From contig CAZJRB010000001.1 of assembly GCA_964547995.1 (NCBI GenBank), positions 62,001 through 126,000 of the forward strand: a DNA stretch of 64,000 bases. Reading direction: 5' to 3'. The translations under genes were made by a program, and so were the position numbers. Below are positions 1 through 8,961 of this stretch, piece after piece. Positions within the stretch are counted from its first letter, which is position 1. Each line of letters opens with the position of its first letter. This DNA comes from CAZJRB01 sp964547995. GTDB lineage: Bacteria; Planctomycetota; Planctomycetia; Pirellulales; Thermoguttaceae. The notes under the pieces were generated by a model. That model was given only the letters and a program-made list of their open reading frames with translations, had not been told where the DNA came from and did no database searches.

Positions 1-2449
1 TGTCAAGCAGGTAAATCCCCAAGGCCCCCGGCGGGTTCGCCCCGGGCTCCCAAACCAGCGGCATCGCACTGTAGCCGACCAGGAAATACTTCTCCGACAG
101 CGGCCATGGCGACGTGTAATACTCGCGGATGTTCCTCGATTCGGCTTCGGGGAATGGAATCTCGGGCGTGATCCGCGTAATCGCCCGGTGCCCGTCGAAA
201 TCGACCGACGGGTCGACGATCGCGATCGAACCGCCGGTGATCGAATGGTGCGCCGAGGCCGTGAAGACGAACTTGTCGCTGCCGGGGATCGGTTTCGCCT
301 GGAACGAACAATGGGGGCTCGCCGTGGCGTTGCCCCAGACGGTCGTCGGGTTGGTGCCGTCGGGGCGAGTCGCCCAGAGGTTCTGGTGCGTCACCGCGTC
401 GCGGTCGATGTAGTCCCACCGTGCGAAGACGATCCGCCCGTCGTTCGCGACCGCCGGGAACCATTCGTTCGTGTCGTAGCACGAAAGCATGCGGATGTTG
501 CGGCCGTCGCCGTCGATGCGGTGCAACGTGTAGATATCCCACCGGGCGCTGAACTGGCCGCCGAAACACCGGGCGTAGCCGCGGCGGCGGGTCGAACTCA
601 GCGCGATCCCGCCGTCGGGCAGATACGCCGGCATCAGGTCGTCGTAAGGCCCGTCCGTCAACTGCCGAAGCCCCGTGCCGTCGGCGTGTACTTCCCAGAC
701 GTGGTAGTAACCGCCGTCGCTGGTGTTCGTCACGTGGGCCGGGTTGTAGCTCTTTCCCTTACACTCGACGTACGAGAAGACGATCCGCTTCCCATCGTAC
801 GACAGGCACGGCTCGAGCACGCAGCCGTCGTCGAGCCTGCCGCCGGTGATGTCGCGGCAGCGGAGCGAGCGGCCGGGGGCTTCGAGCACGAAGAGCCCGC
901 CGCCGGCCCGCGCCCGCCAACCGTAATACTGCATCACCAGGTGGCTGTACGACGTCGGCACCCGCTTGCAGAACAGCAGCTTGCCGAAATCCATCAAGGG
1001 ATTGGCCAGGGCAATCTCGCGCTTCAACCAGCGGACGCGGCGATAGAGCGACCGCCAATCTTCGAGGTCAAGTCCCGGGCGCCGCGCTTCCGCGGAAAGC
1101 TGCTCGAGTTGCCGGGCTTCGGCAGCGAGGAAATCGTGTGTCCGGCCCTCGCGCAAGTCGGCCAGCAGCAACCGTGCCTTCTCGACGTGCCGCCGGACGG
1201 CGGCCGTGTACGATTCCACCGTCTCGGTGAGTTTGTCCTGCTGTCGCCAATCGGCGTGAACCATGGTTACGAGGTTCAAATCGGTGTACTTCGCTGCCGC
1301 GAAGCACTTTCGAAACGCATCCATGCCCGAGTCGCCGGATTTTGGGTCGAGAAGTCGCTGGATTTTGGTGATTCCAACCTGCCAGCGGCCGCGATATTCT
1401 GCCATGGCGACGCGCGGCAACCGCACCGATTCGCCGGGCTTCAATACCAGTGGCGTCTTTTCGTCCCCGGCCGATGCCGTCACGTGGAGTGGCCCGCCGT
1501 CGCCGAGTGTGGCCTTCAGTCGCCACGGCCCCGCCGAGTTCAGCGCCAGCACGATCCCGCCGTCGTTGCCCCGGCCGGCCACGACAAGAAGCGGCAGCAC
1601 ATCGCGGTTGCTCAGTTCGAGCGGCGTACCGGCATTGAGGATTTCGCTCCGCACGGCCAGGTCCGGCGTGAAGGCGTACACCCGCGGCAGATCCTTCGTG
1701 GCCTTGGGATCGACCTCCATCTCGTACGACCAGCCGTGTTCTCCTTGTTGTTTGGTCGAGAACGCGACGGAGGCTTGGAACTTTTCGCCATCCTCATAAG
1801 TAACGGCCGGGTCCCAGCGGGTGGTATCGCAGAAGATCCGGCCCCGCTTGTGGACGATGAAGCGGATGGCGTCGCCCTTGCGGACGTCGATTTTCAAGGC
1901 CGGTTCGCGGCCCTTGGCGTCTTTGCCCTCGAGTTCGGCCGTCCAGAGCGCCCGCCGGCCGTGGCGGATGGTTGCCACGATCCCGTCGCCGTCGAGATGG
2001 GCCTTGTAGACGCGGCCGGTAATCGCAACGCGGCCGTCCCGCGGCGCGGTGAAACGCCGCACGGCCGTCGTATTGATCCCGGGGTGATGCCAATCCCTAC
2101 CCACCCGCGTCCAATCGGGACCGGCCCAGTAAGTCGAGCCGTACCAATGGTCGTTGCGATAGGCCAGTGCCCCGTATCGCGTGTCATCCCGGTCGCCGGC
2201 GGCCGGAAGCGTCCAATCGCCGAGAGAAACACCCGAAGCGCGAGCCGTCTTCCCACCGTCGTTGGTCAACGTGCCGTCGATCAGCAACATATCGAGTTCG
2301 GGCGACCGTCGGCGATGCCGGGTCACGGAAAGGCCGGGCGCAAGGCCGGTAGCCGTAGTTTTTTCCGCCGGCCGCGCTTCAGGCACAATCGATACGGTCA
2401 TGGCCATCAGGACCAGAAAACCGCAAATCGGCCGAACTTGAACCTTCAT
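1..2449 (-). CDS. Hydrazine-synthase-alpha-like secreted beta-propeller protein (3' end outside window)
   Basis: The frame is open from the ATG at 2449 to the window edge, giving 816 codons with no stop, so the C-terminus is missing. The first ~25 residues look like a signal peptide (hydrophobic run GFLVLMAMTVSIV). Residues ~30-220 look like a carbohydrate-binding beta sandwich. From ~540 on there are TolB/PD40-like blades (LSYDGKRIVFSY, DGTGLRQLTDGPYDDLMPAY, VANDGRIVFARWD). The last visible residues, PLVWEPGANPPGALGIYLLD, are typical of the planctomycete family annotated as HZS-alpha related. Membership does not imply hydrazine synthesis, because no heme-binding CXXCH was noticed in the visible part. 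The long plus-strand frame opposite this gene is a codon-aligned shadow. Confidence 0.8.
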   Translation of the reverse strand, partial: MKVQVRPICGFLVLMAMTVSIVPEARPAEKTTATGLAPGLSVTRHRRRSPELDMLLIDGTLTNDGGKTARASGVSLGDWTLPAAGDRDDTRYGALAYRNDHWYGSTYWAGPDWTRVGRDWHHPGINTTAVRRFTAPRDGRVAITGRVYKAHLDGDGIVATIRHGRRALWTAELEGKDAKGREPALKIDVRKGDAIRFIVHKRGRIFCDTTRWDPAVTYEDGEKFQASVAFSTKQQGEHGWSYEMEVDPKATKDLPRVYAFTPDLAVRSEILNAGTPLELSNRDVLPLLVVAGRGNDGGIVLALNSAGPWRLKATLGDGGPLHVTASAGDEKTPLVLKPGESVRLPRVAMAEYRGRWQVGITKIQRLLDPKSGDSGMDAFRKCFAAAKYTDLNLVTMVHADWRQQDKLTETVESYTAAVRRHVEKARLLLADLREGRTHDFLAAEARQLEQLSAEARRPGLDLEDWRSLYRRVRWLKREIALANPLMDFGKLLFCKRVPTSYSHLVMQYYGWRARAGGGLFVLEAPGRSLRCRDITGGRLDDGCVLEPCLSYDGKRIVFSYVECKGKSYNPAHVTNTSDGGYYHVWEVHADGTGLRQLTDGPYDDLMPAYLPDGGIALSSTRRRGYARCFGGQFSARWDIYTLHRIDGDGRNIRMLSCYDTNEWFPAVANDGRIVFARWDYIDRDAVTHQNLWATRPDGTNPTTVWGNATASPHCSFQAKPIPGSDKFVFTASAHHSITGGSIAIVDPSVDFDGHRAITRITPEIPFPEAESRNIREYYTSPWPLSEKYFLVGYSAMPLVWEPGANPPGALGIYLLD

Positions 2450-2614
2450 TTTCTCACTTTAAGAAGCAGCAACGGGATTTCCGGCGTTTGACGTTCTGCA
2501 CAGAGAATCGTATTGGTCAAGAAAACGGCCCCCCCACCAGAGGGTAATTGCCGGTTGTGTCCCATGGCAATTCGGACTAGCATAGTATAATGAGTATAGT
2601 AATCGTGGTGTATC

Positions 2615-2726
2615 CTAGTACCCCATGTCACTTGAAACTGTCAGTACGATGGCTCTCCGAAGCCGTCGACAAACCGCGTCGGCCTCGGAGGGCCAACGTA
2701 CAAAATCAAATGCAATGGGGTACTAG
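2615..2726. repeat. Long imperfect palindrome in the 2450-2777 intergenic region
   Basis: Outer arms CTAGTACCCCAT (2615-2626) and ATGGGGTACTAG (2715-2726) are exact inverted copies. Inner arms GTACGATGGCTCTCCGAAG and its near-complement (GTACGTTGGCCCTCCGAGG read in reverse) extend the hairpin. A TATAAT at 2586-2591 lies just to the left, but no convincing -35 partner was found. Nothing else is recognisable in this 328-bp gap. It probably belongs to the dispersed palindromic repeats of this genome. Confidence 0.7.
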
Positions 2727-2777
2727 TCTCGTCGTGTCGCTTGACCCACGCCGGAGCCGAAGTACGGGTATCTTGCG

Positions 2778-3128
2778 ATGTCCATACGCGTCATTTGCCC
2801 CAACGGGCACAAGCTGAAAATCAAGGACCGCTTTGCCGGTCAGGTCGGGTTGTGTCCGATCTGCAAATCGCGGATCCAAGTACCCGACCCAAAAGAGGAC
2901 GTGTTGGAAGAAGGTTCGATCATGGATATTCTCCAACCCCAGGAATCGGGGCTGTCGGGGATCGCGCTGGAGACGCCGGATTTCGACAACGAACCTGCCG
3001 ATCGGTGGTCTGGCGAGGGCGCTCAAACCGCCACGAAGATGTGCAGCAAGTGTCTGAAAGAGATCCCGAGCGAAGCCCATGTCTGTCCTCACTGCAAGAC
3101 CTACGTCGCGACGCTGAGCGACATGTGA
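2778..3128 (+). CDS. Small double zinc-ribbon protein
   Basis: This 116-residue protein has two zinc-ribbon-like modules. The N-terminal one reads ICPNGHKLKIKDRFAGQ followed by LCPICKSRIQVP. The C-terminal one has MCSKCLKEIP and VCPHCKTYV, giving two CXXC pairs. The middle ~40 residues are acidic and look disordered. Short ribbon proteins of this kind are common in Planctomycetes, but their role is unknown; RNA, DNA or protein binding are all possible. The gene is convergent with the large secreted protein at 3168-6821, and the stops are 40 bp apart. Codon usage matches the surrounding chromosome. Confidence 0.8.
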   Translation: MSIRVICPNGHKLKIKDRFAGQVGLCPICKSRIQVPDPKEDVLEEGSIMDILQPQESGLSGIALETPDFDNEPADRWSGEGAQTATKMCSKCLKEIPSEAHVCPHCKTYVATLSDM

Positions 3129-3167
3129 CGGCCTCGGCAACCGGCGTCGGTCGTCTGCAAACGCGCA

Positions 3168-6100
3168 TTACTCCTTCCTCTGCGTTCGCGGCATCAACCT
3201 GATCTTCTTCTGAAACGGTTTTTCCTTGCCGCGGCAGATATCGACCGTGACTTCATCGCCCACGCTCTTGTCGGCCAGCACTTGTTCGCTCTCGGTATAG
3301 CTTGCCACTTTGGTGCCGTTGATCTTCTCGAGCCTGTCGTTCAACTGGATTCCGGCCTTTTCGGCGGGCGAGTCGGGGAAGATGTAGATGATGCGGTTGC
3401 CACTGGTAATCACGCCGATCATGGGTCCCGAGCCGGGCAGCCATCGCCCCCAGACGTCGCCGCGGGCGAGGCGAGCCCAATTTTCCCGGGCCGATTGCGT
3501 CTTCGAGAACTGCAACAGCCCCCGCGAACTGTAAACTGTGTGCAGTCCGCCGATGCGGCCCTCGATGTCGAGCATTGGCCCGCCGTGGAGCACGCCCATA
3601 CCCTGACAATCGGCCCGGTACGTCTTTTCTCCCATCTCCCAAACGGTGCCGATGTAAAAAATTGCCGTGGGAGGATCGCTGATGTCGAAGTAGATGGAGA
3701 ATCCGGCGTAGCGGTTGTAAATGTCAATCGTCGCAGCATCGGCGATTTCCAGGCCGGTCCGCTCGGCTTTGTCCTCGATCTTGACCAGGCCGAGGTCGTA
3801 GTCGCGGTCGATGCCGGCCGTTTTTGCCTTCAGTTTGCGGCCGTCGGTCAACGTGATGGTGGCGTCTTTTCCTTTCCCGACCATGACGTGCCCGGCGGTC
3901 AGCACGTACCCTTCGTTGCCCACCAGCACCCCCGACGCCCGGCGGCCCTCGACTTCGACCAGCACCGTGGCAGCCATCCCCTTGGCAATGAGTTCCGGCA
4001 TGGGCGGCAACTCCTGGTCGGGCGGTTGGGAAACCGGCCCCCCGTCGGTCCACGGCGGCAGTTCGATGGCCACGGGCTCGGCGGGAATCGGCGGCGGATC
4101 GGCAGTGGCCGTCAGCCGGAATCGCCCCAGGTTGTGATGGCTCAAGGCCTGTCGCATCAGGATGACCAGACCACTTTCCGTCGCGTCTAGCGGAGTCGCC
4201 GGGGTGAAGATCGCCACGTGAGGTTTTCCGGTGTCGGGGGCCGTTTCCCAGCCGCCCAGGGTCGAGTCGAGTGCCAGGCGGGGGTCCTTCCCGCGAGAAA
4301 AGTCGGTTATCGCCCCCTTGATCGGAACCGGCTCGACGATCGAGCCGGAAAATTCCGTCGCCGGGGCGGGCGGGTCCAAAATCCCCTCTTGCTTCCAAGC
4401 GACTTTCCGCTTCTTGTCCAAGACGGCTACCCGAAAGCCCGTCGTGCGCTGTCCGAATATCTTGTCCGTGCGATTCCAAACCACGATGCGATCGATGTTG
4501 TGGGTCTTGCCGAGATCGACTTCCCACCAGGTATGGTCTTGGTTGTCCTGGGTGCGCGAGACCTCCTGCTTGTCGTAGTCGCCGCCGGTGTTCCCATCAA
4601 TGGCCTTTGCGGCCGCGCAGTCTTCTTCCGTCGTCGATTGCGAAGCCTTGCCGGCGGTGGCAAGGTTCTTGTCGCCGGCGAAAACCTGGACTTCGGCAAG
4701 GTTGAGAATTTTGCCTTTTCCGGGGATTTCGACCCGGACGTAGCGCCCGCGGATCGGCTTTGGGCCCCGGACCGGTTGCATGACGCGGAACTGCGACAGG
4801 ACGAAGTTGCCGTAGAAACTCCGCCCGGGACCGTAGCCCGGTAACGATTCGTCGGGCAGCACTTCCAGGCGAAACGCCGTGATCTGCGGCAGGCCGGTCT
4901 TGACGTGAAGCTCGTAGGTGTCGAGGGGCGGATTCTTGCCGCCGGCAAGAAACGAACCGTCGGGTTGTTCCGTTAGCGTTGCGCCGCCCAGGGACCGGGC
5001 ACCCACGACCTCAAGCGGTTCCCACTTCGTTTGGGTCTTGCCCTTGGTGATCGCGAGCGTGCGCCAATCGATCAGTTCCTGCTCGTTGCCGGGCGTGAAG
5101 ACGACCTCGAGCTTCACCTGCCGACCCTGAAAGGGCTGCAACGGAACCAACCACGGGCGATCGTGTCCGCTGCGGACAACCTTCATGCGGGCAACCGGCT
5201 TGCCGTCGACGCGTACTTCCACGTTGCCGGGGTCCGTCCACTCGTCGATCTGGCGGAGGTGTATTCGCAGCCAGCGATCGGACTCGCCGATCTGTCGTTC
5301 GGTCGAGAACGTGATCGTCCGGTTGCCTGCCGCAACGACCGGAACGTATCGGTCGGATTCGTCCCACTGGAGTTGCACAGGAACCGGCCCGCCGCCCGGG
5401 ACCGAAACCGTCCAACCGTGCCATGCCGGAATCAGTTCGGGTGCGTGTTTGCGGATTTCCGCTTGCAGCTTCCGCCGATCGAGCAGCACCAGAGGCTCGA
5501 GCCAGTCGACGTGGTCGCGGACATCGAACGGATCGGCCCCCGCAGGGCGGTCCTTCTGTGCCGAGTCGGCCACGAGTACGAGCCTGCGCGGTTTGCCGCC
5601 GCGGCCGGTGATTTTCAGGACTCGCGTATCCTCCACGTTGTCCGAGCCGATCAGATGCTTGCTCTGAAACAGCGGGGGCCCTTTCGTGTCGTCCAGGTAG
5701 ACCATCGCCCGGGCACACCCTCCCTTGCCGGCGATCTGATCCATGCCGATGCGGCTTTGAAACGACTGCGCGCAATCGGGAATCTCGAAGAACAGCTCGC
5801 AGTTGGCATGGACGCCGAAACCCCAGCCGTAGGGCCAACCCCCACTTTGCAGATCGCCGCCTTGGACGTTGCGATCGGCCTGCCACACCCAACTGTTTCC
5901 CAGCCGCGAGCGCTGGACCGACTCGACCGGCTGAAACTGCGATAGCGGCACTTCGTGCGGTGCGAAGTTCCAGCGCGTCCGAATCGACGTGAATCGCACC
6001 CAAAGCGGGTCAAGGCTCCAAACCGGCTGAATCATGTGATACCAATGGGACGGGTTGCTCGTCCCGTGCTGGGCGATTGCCCGAAAACAATCGGTCGAAC

Positions 6101-6821
6101 CGGTCGTGATCAGGCCGTCGCCGGTTTCCAATCGGATCAGCCGCGCGGTGCCGTCGGGGCTGAGCATCGCTACCCGCCGGTAATACCGGCGCCAAGGATC
6201 GCGTTGCGGGAGATGAACTTCCGCGATCTCCTCCAATGGCACCCGGCACACCCCTTCCAGGGTCAGCAGCGTAACGGCATCCTCGCCCCATCGCAGACTG
6301 CGATACGCCACCGTGCGGCCGTTGCGGTAAAACAGCGTACCGGGCTTCAATCGCCGGGGAACAGTCGTCTCGAAAACCACCCGGCGGACTTCCTCGGCCA
6401 ACACCCGGATCGGCCGCTGTCCGCTCTGCGGCGAAGCCCCCAGAGTAACCGCCGGGTGGACGATCAAGATTGCCGGCGTGCTGGTCCAATCGCTCGACTT
6501 GCCGGGCACGATTCCGACCACCTTGCCGGGGAGACGGTCGCCGCCGAACAGTTCGACATAGCTTCCGGCGGTGGCCGTCGGCTGCCACGCACTCAGCGTC
6601 GTGTCGCGCAACCAGCGCAGCGGCCGCCCCGGGTCGGCGAGGCTGGTCCCGTCGAGCTGCGGCGTCGCACTGTTGTCGTGCCAGCCGGAAATGGTCTCGC
6701 CTTCGATCCGCGTGCCGTTGGTGAAGACGGCGATATACCGCGCGTTCGGTGCCCCGTCAGCCGTCCCCACCGCGCAGAAACCGCCCGTCAGTACAACGAT
6801 GAAGAGCCAAAACCTTGCCAT
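3168..6821 (-). CDS. Large secreted protein with NPCBM-like, discoidin, trypsin-like and PDZ domains
   Basis: The start was set at the ATG at 6821 (signal peptide ARFWLFIVVLTGGFCAVGTA) because GGAG lies upstream; a longer frame runs to 6914. The protein has 1217 residues. Order: an NPCBM-like carbohydrate-binding region near 340 (GFGVHANCELFFEIP), a discoidin/F5-8C region near 730-800 (DHTWWEVDLGKTHNIDRIVV), a trypsin/HtrA-like domain at ~960-1110 and a C-terminal PDZ domain (SPAEKAGIQLNDRLEKING). The trypsin fold keeps His (TAGHVM) and Asp (DYDLGLVKI). The GDSGGP-equivalent reads GVLHGGPM, so His replaces the nucleophilic Ser. It is therefore probably a non-catalytic secreted scaffold or binding protein. 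Confidence 0.85.
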   Translation of the reverse strand: MARFWLFIVVLTGGFCAVGTADGAPNARYIAVFTNGTRIEGETISGWHDNSATPQLDGTSLADPGRPLRWLRDTTLSAWQPTATAGSYVELFGGDRLPGKVVGIVPGKSSDWTSTPAILIVHPAVTLGASPQSGQRPIRVLAEEVRRVVFETTVPRRLKPGTLFYRNGRTVAYRSLRWGEDAVTLLTLEGVCRVPLEEIAEVHLPQRDPWRRYYRRVAMLSPDGTARLIRLETGDGLITTGSTDCFRAIAQHGTSNPSHWYHMIQPVWSLDPLWVRFTSIRTRWNFAPHEVPLSQFQPVESVQRSRLGNSWVWQADRNVQGGDLQSGGWPYGWGFGVHANCELFFEIPDCAQSFQSRIGMDQIAGKGGCARAMVYLDDTKGPPLFQSKHLIGSDNVEDTRVLKITGRGGKPRRLVLVADSAQKDRPAGADPFDVRDHVDWLEPLVLLDRRKLQAEIRKHAPELIPAWHGWTVSVPGGGPVPVQLQWDESDRYVPVVAAGNRTITFSTERQIGESDRWLRIHLRQIDEWTDPGNVEVRVDGKPVARMKVVRSGHDRPWLVPLQPFQGRQVKLEVVFTPGNEQELIDWRTLAITKGKTQTKWEPLEVVGARSLGGATLTEQPDGSFLAGGKNPPLDTYELHVKTGLPQITAFRLEVLPDESLPGYGPGRSFYGNFVLSQFRVMQPVRGPKPIRGRYVRVEIPGKGKILNLAEVQVFAGDKNLATAGKASQSTTEEDCAAAKAIDGNTGGDYDKQEVSRTQDNQDHTWWEVDLGKTHNIDRIVVWNRTDKIFGQRTTGFRVAVLDKKRKVAWKQEGILDPPAPATEFSGSIVEPVPIKGAITDFSRGKDPRLALDSTLGGWETAPDTGKPHVAIFTPATPLDATESGLVILMRQALSHHNLGRFRLTATADPPPIPAEPVAIELPPWTDGGPVSQPPDQELPPMPELIAKGMAATVLVEVEGRRASGVLVGNEGYVLTAGHVMVGKGKDATITLTDGRKLKAKTAGIDRDYDLGLVKIEDKAERTGLEIADAATIDIYNRYAGFSIYFDISDPPTAIFYIGTVWEMGEKTYRADCQGMGVLHGGPMLDIEGRIGGLHTVYSSRGLLQFSKTQSARENWARLARGDVWGRWLPGSGPMIGVITSGNRIIYIFPDSPAEKAGIQLNDRLEKINGTKVASYTESEQVLADKSVGDEVTVDICRGKEKPFQKKIRLMPRTQRKE

Positions 6822-6924
6822 GAACCGATCTCCAAAGGGTTTGCCGCAGTTTTCAGCATATCCGGTTCGCGAGATAATCGCAAGCATTTCTCGGGCGCGC
6901 CAGCCCGAGGTCACTCGCGCTGCG

Positions 6925-7830
6925 TCACACCAACCACGCCCTTCGTCCCTCAGGGCCTGCGACGCGCCCGGCCAGACGGTGCGGCAACGGCGGCGGCTGC
7001 TCGAACCCGGCTCGCGTCGTGTATGTCTTCAGATCGTTGGGATCGGTCGATTCATCGATCGTGCGAACCTTGCCGTCGCAGAAAAGCACGTTGGCGGCCC
7101 CGGGGTGCTCGCTCCCGATGCCCGCCCCTGTTCCTTGGTTGATCGAGAAATCACCCACCGAGGTGTCCCAATCTCGGGGTTCGAGCCAATTGACGCCGCT
7201 TCCGGCAACTTCGACCAGCAGAATCGTGACCCAGGAGCCGTCGCGAATGTCCCACATTGCTACCCTAGCTTTTCCTCCTGGGCCCATCGTGCCCGGACCG
7301 GCCACCATCAGATACGAGGTTTCGCTGCTCGCGTCCGCCAACGTATCGCTTGGGCAGTGGTAGATCTTGGGCATCATGCCGGCCAACTTCTGGTTGGCCG
7401 GGCTGTCCCAAGGTTCATCCAGGTTGTACTTCTTGTACAGATTGTGTTCACCCAGGTACGGCAGGAGCATCACCCGCCAACTGTGTTTCGGCTTGCCGTT
7501 CTCGTCGGGGACGTAGACTTGCGGAAAGTGGTTGTACGCTTCGCAATGGCTCTGCATTGCCTGCCCAATCTGGTGCAAGTTGCTCCGACACTGTTCCCGT
7601 TGCGCCGCCTCGCCGGCGGCTTGCACGGCGGGCACAACAATCAACACGAGAACCCCACCACACACCAGCAGCAAGACACCCAACGGAATGACAATCCAGA
7701 GGATCCACATCTTGCTTGCGGCTGTCGGCGGTGCCGCCGCAGGACTTGCCCTGGGTGGGACCACCTCGGCTTGCACAAACTCCGCTTCGGGCTCGGAAGG
7801 AACTTGGGATTCGTTCTTGTTGTCAGCCAT
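6925..7830 (-). CDS. DUF1559 (pseudopilin-like) protein
   Basis: This is a 301-residue planctomycete DUF1559 protein. A cytoplasmic, Pro/Ala-rich N-terminus (~40 residues) precedes one membrane helix (MWILWIVIPLGVLLLVCGGV). After it comes the family's typical start, AAQREQCRSNLHQIGQAMQS, and the signature H-X9-DG (HPGAANVLFCDG). The usual prepilin cleavage motif at the very N-terminus is absent, because the helix sits behind the extension. It ends 10 bp before the stop of mtnA on the same strand, so the two are probably co-transcribed. The family's function is unknown. Confidence 0.88.
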   Translation of the reverse strand: MADNKNESQVPSEPEAEFVQAEVVPPRASPAAAPPTAASKMWILWIVIPLGVLLLVCGGVLVLIVVPAVQAAGEAAQREQCRSNLHQIGQAMQSHCEAYNHFPQVYVPDENGKPKHSWRVMLLPYLGEHNLYKKYNLDEPWDSPANQKLAGMMPKIYHCPSDTLADASSETSYLMVAGPGTMGPGGKARVAMWDIRDGSWVTILLVEVAGSGVNWLEPRDWDTSVGDFSINQGTGAGIGSEHPGAANVLFCDGKVRTIDESTDPNDLKTYTTRAGFEQPPPLPHRLAGRVAGPEGRRAWLV

Positions 7831-7839
7831 CGCGTTCTC

Positions 7840-8901
7840 CTACGAGCCGCGGTCTCCCAGGACTTCCGCAATTCGCTCCGTGGTGACCGGGCGGATGACG
7901 CCGCGCTCGCAGATCAGGGCTTCGATCAATCCGGCCGGGGTGACGTCGAACGCGGGGTTGTAGACGTTGATCCCGTCGGGGGCCGTCCGGCGGCCGAAGC
8001 CGTGGGTGATTTCCTTCGGGTCGCGTTCCTCGATCGGGATCTCGTCGCCGCTTGGAAGCGAAAGATCGAACGTGCTGCTCGGGGCGGCCACATAGAACGG
8101 GACGTTGTGGGCCTTGGCGTTGACTGCGAGACTGTAAGTGCCGATCTTGTTGGCCGCGTCGCCGTTGGCGGCGATCCGGTCGGCGCCGGTGACGACCGAC
8201 TGGATGCGGCCTTCGCGCATCACCTGGGCCGCCATCGAGTCGCAGATGAGTGTCACGTCGATGCCGCGCTGCTGGAGTTCCCACGTGGTCAATCGGGCGC
8301 CCTGAAGCAGCGGGCGTGTTTCGTCGGCGTAGACGTGGAGCGTTTTGCCCGCTTCGGCGGCGGCGAAGAAGACGGCCAGCGCGGTCCCGTAGTCGCCGGT
8401 GGCCAGGCCGCCGGCGTTGCAGTGGGTCAGCACCCCTTGCCCGTCCCGGAGAAGTCCGGCCCCGTGGCGTCCGATATCGCGGCACATCCGGCGGTCTTCC
8501 TCGTGAATGGCGATTGCTTCGGCCAGCAGGACCTCGGCGATTTCGGCCGGCGGCTTACCCCGCATTTCCGCCGCTTTTCGCGTCATGCGTTCGAGTGCCC
8601 AGAAGAGGTTCACAGCGGTCGGCCGGCTGGTGGCCAGGTACTTGGCGACTTCCTCCAGCCGGGCGAACAGCGCGGCTTCATCCCCACCGGCGACGGTCTG
8701 CAATCCCAGGCAAACGCCGTAGGCCGCCGCAATGCCGATCGCCGGGGCCCCGCGGACACGGAGCATCTTGATCGCTTCCCAGACTGTTTCGACATCGCAA
8801 CAGTCGATTTCCTTGAACTCGACCGGCAGCAGGGTCTGGTCGATCATCTGCAAATGCCCGTCGGCGCCGCCGACCCAGTAGAGAGGTAGTATGTCTTTCA
8901 T
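7840..8901 (-). CDS. mtnA: S-methyl-5-thioribose-1-phosphate isomerase
   Basis: This enzyme of the methionine salvage pathway converts methylthioribose-1-phosphate to methylthioribulose-1-phosphate in the cytoplasm. The length (353 residues) is normal. Family motifs are clear: RGAPAIGIAAAYG near the N-terminus, the catalytic Cys in THCNAGGLATGDYGTA, and the catalytic Asp in TGADRIAANGDAANKIGTY. It lies upstream of the DUF1559 gene (10 bp gap) and downstream of purE (60 bp gap), all on the minus strand, so a small operon is possible. No other methionine-salvage gene is in the window. Confidence 0.95.
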   Translation of the reverse strand: MKDILPLYWVGGADGHLQMIDQTLLPVEFKEIDCCDVETVWEAIKMLRVRGAPAIGIAAAYGVCLGLQTVAGGDEAALFARLEEVAKYLATSRPTAVNLFWALERMTRKAAEMRGKPPAEIAEVLLAEAIAIHEEDRRMCRDIGRHGAGLLRDGQGVLTHCNAGGLATGDYGTALAVFFAAAEAGKTLHVYADETRPLLQGARLTTWELQQRGIDVTLICDSMAAQVMREGRIQSVVTGADRIAANGDAANKIGTYSLAVNAKAHNVPFYVAAPSSTFDLSLPSGDEIPIEERDPKEITHGFGRRTAPDGINVYNPAFDVTPAGLIEALICERGVIRPVTTERIAEVLGDRGS

Positions 8902-8919
8902 CGTTTGCGATTCCGGGTA

Positions 8920-8952
8920 AGCAGCCGGGCTGCTGCGAGTATTCCGGCTGCT
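8920..8952. repeat. Short palindrome between purE and mtnA
   Basis: Arms AGCAGCCGG (8920-8928) and CCGGCTGCT (8944-8952) form a hairpin. A related sequence (CAGCCCGGCT ... AGCCGGGCTG) sits inside rimO at 60940-60971, so this appears to be a dispersed family. Confidence 0.55.
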
Positions 8953-8961
8953 GAAGTTGCA

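Noticed and set aside
1..2449. Anammox hydrazine synthesis
   Set aside because: Only the propeller-type homology is seen; no heme motifs in the visible part and no hzsB/hzsC or hdh-like genes nearby.
188..2491. 767-codon open frame on the plus strand
   Set aside because: It is codon-aligned antisense to the HZS-alpha-like gene, has no recognisable domain and shows the Arg/Pro/Val/Ala-rich composition typical of shadow frames in GC-rich DNA.
6571..8889. 772-codon plus-strand frame
   Set aside because: It lies opposite the DUF1559 and mtnA genes, both of which have clear family motifs; the composition is that of a shadow.
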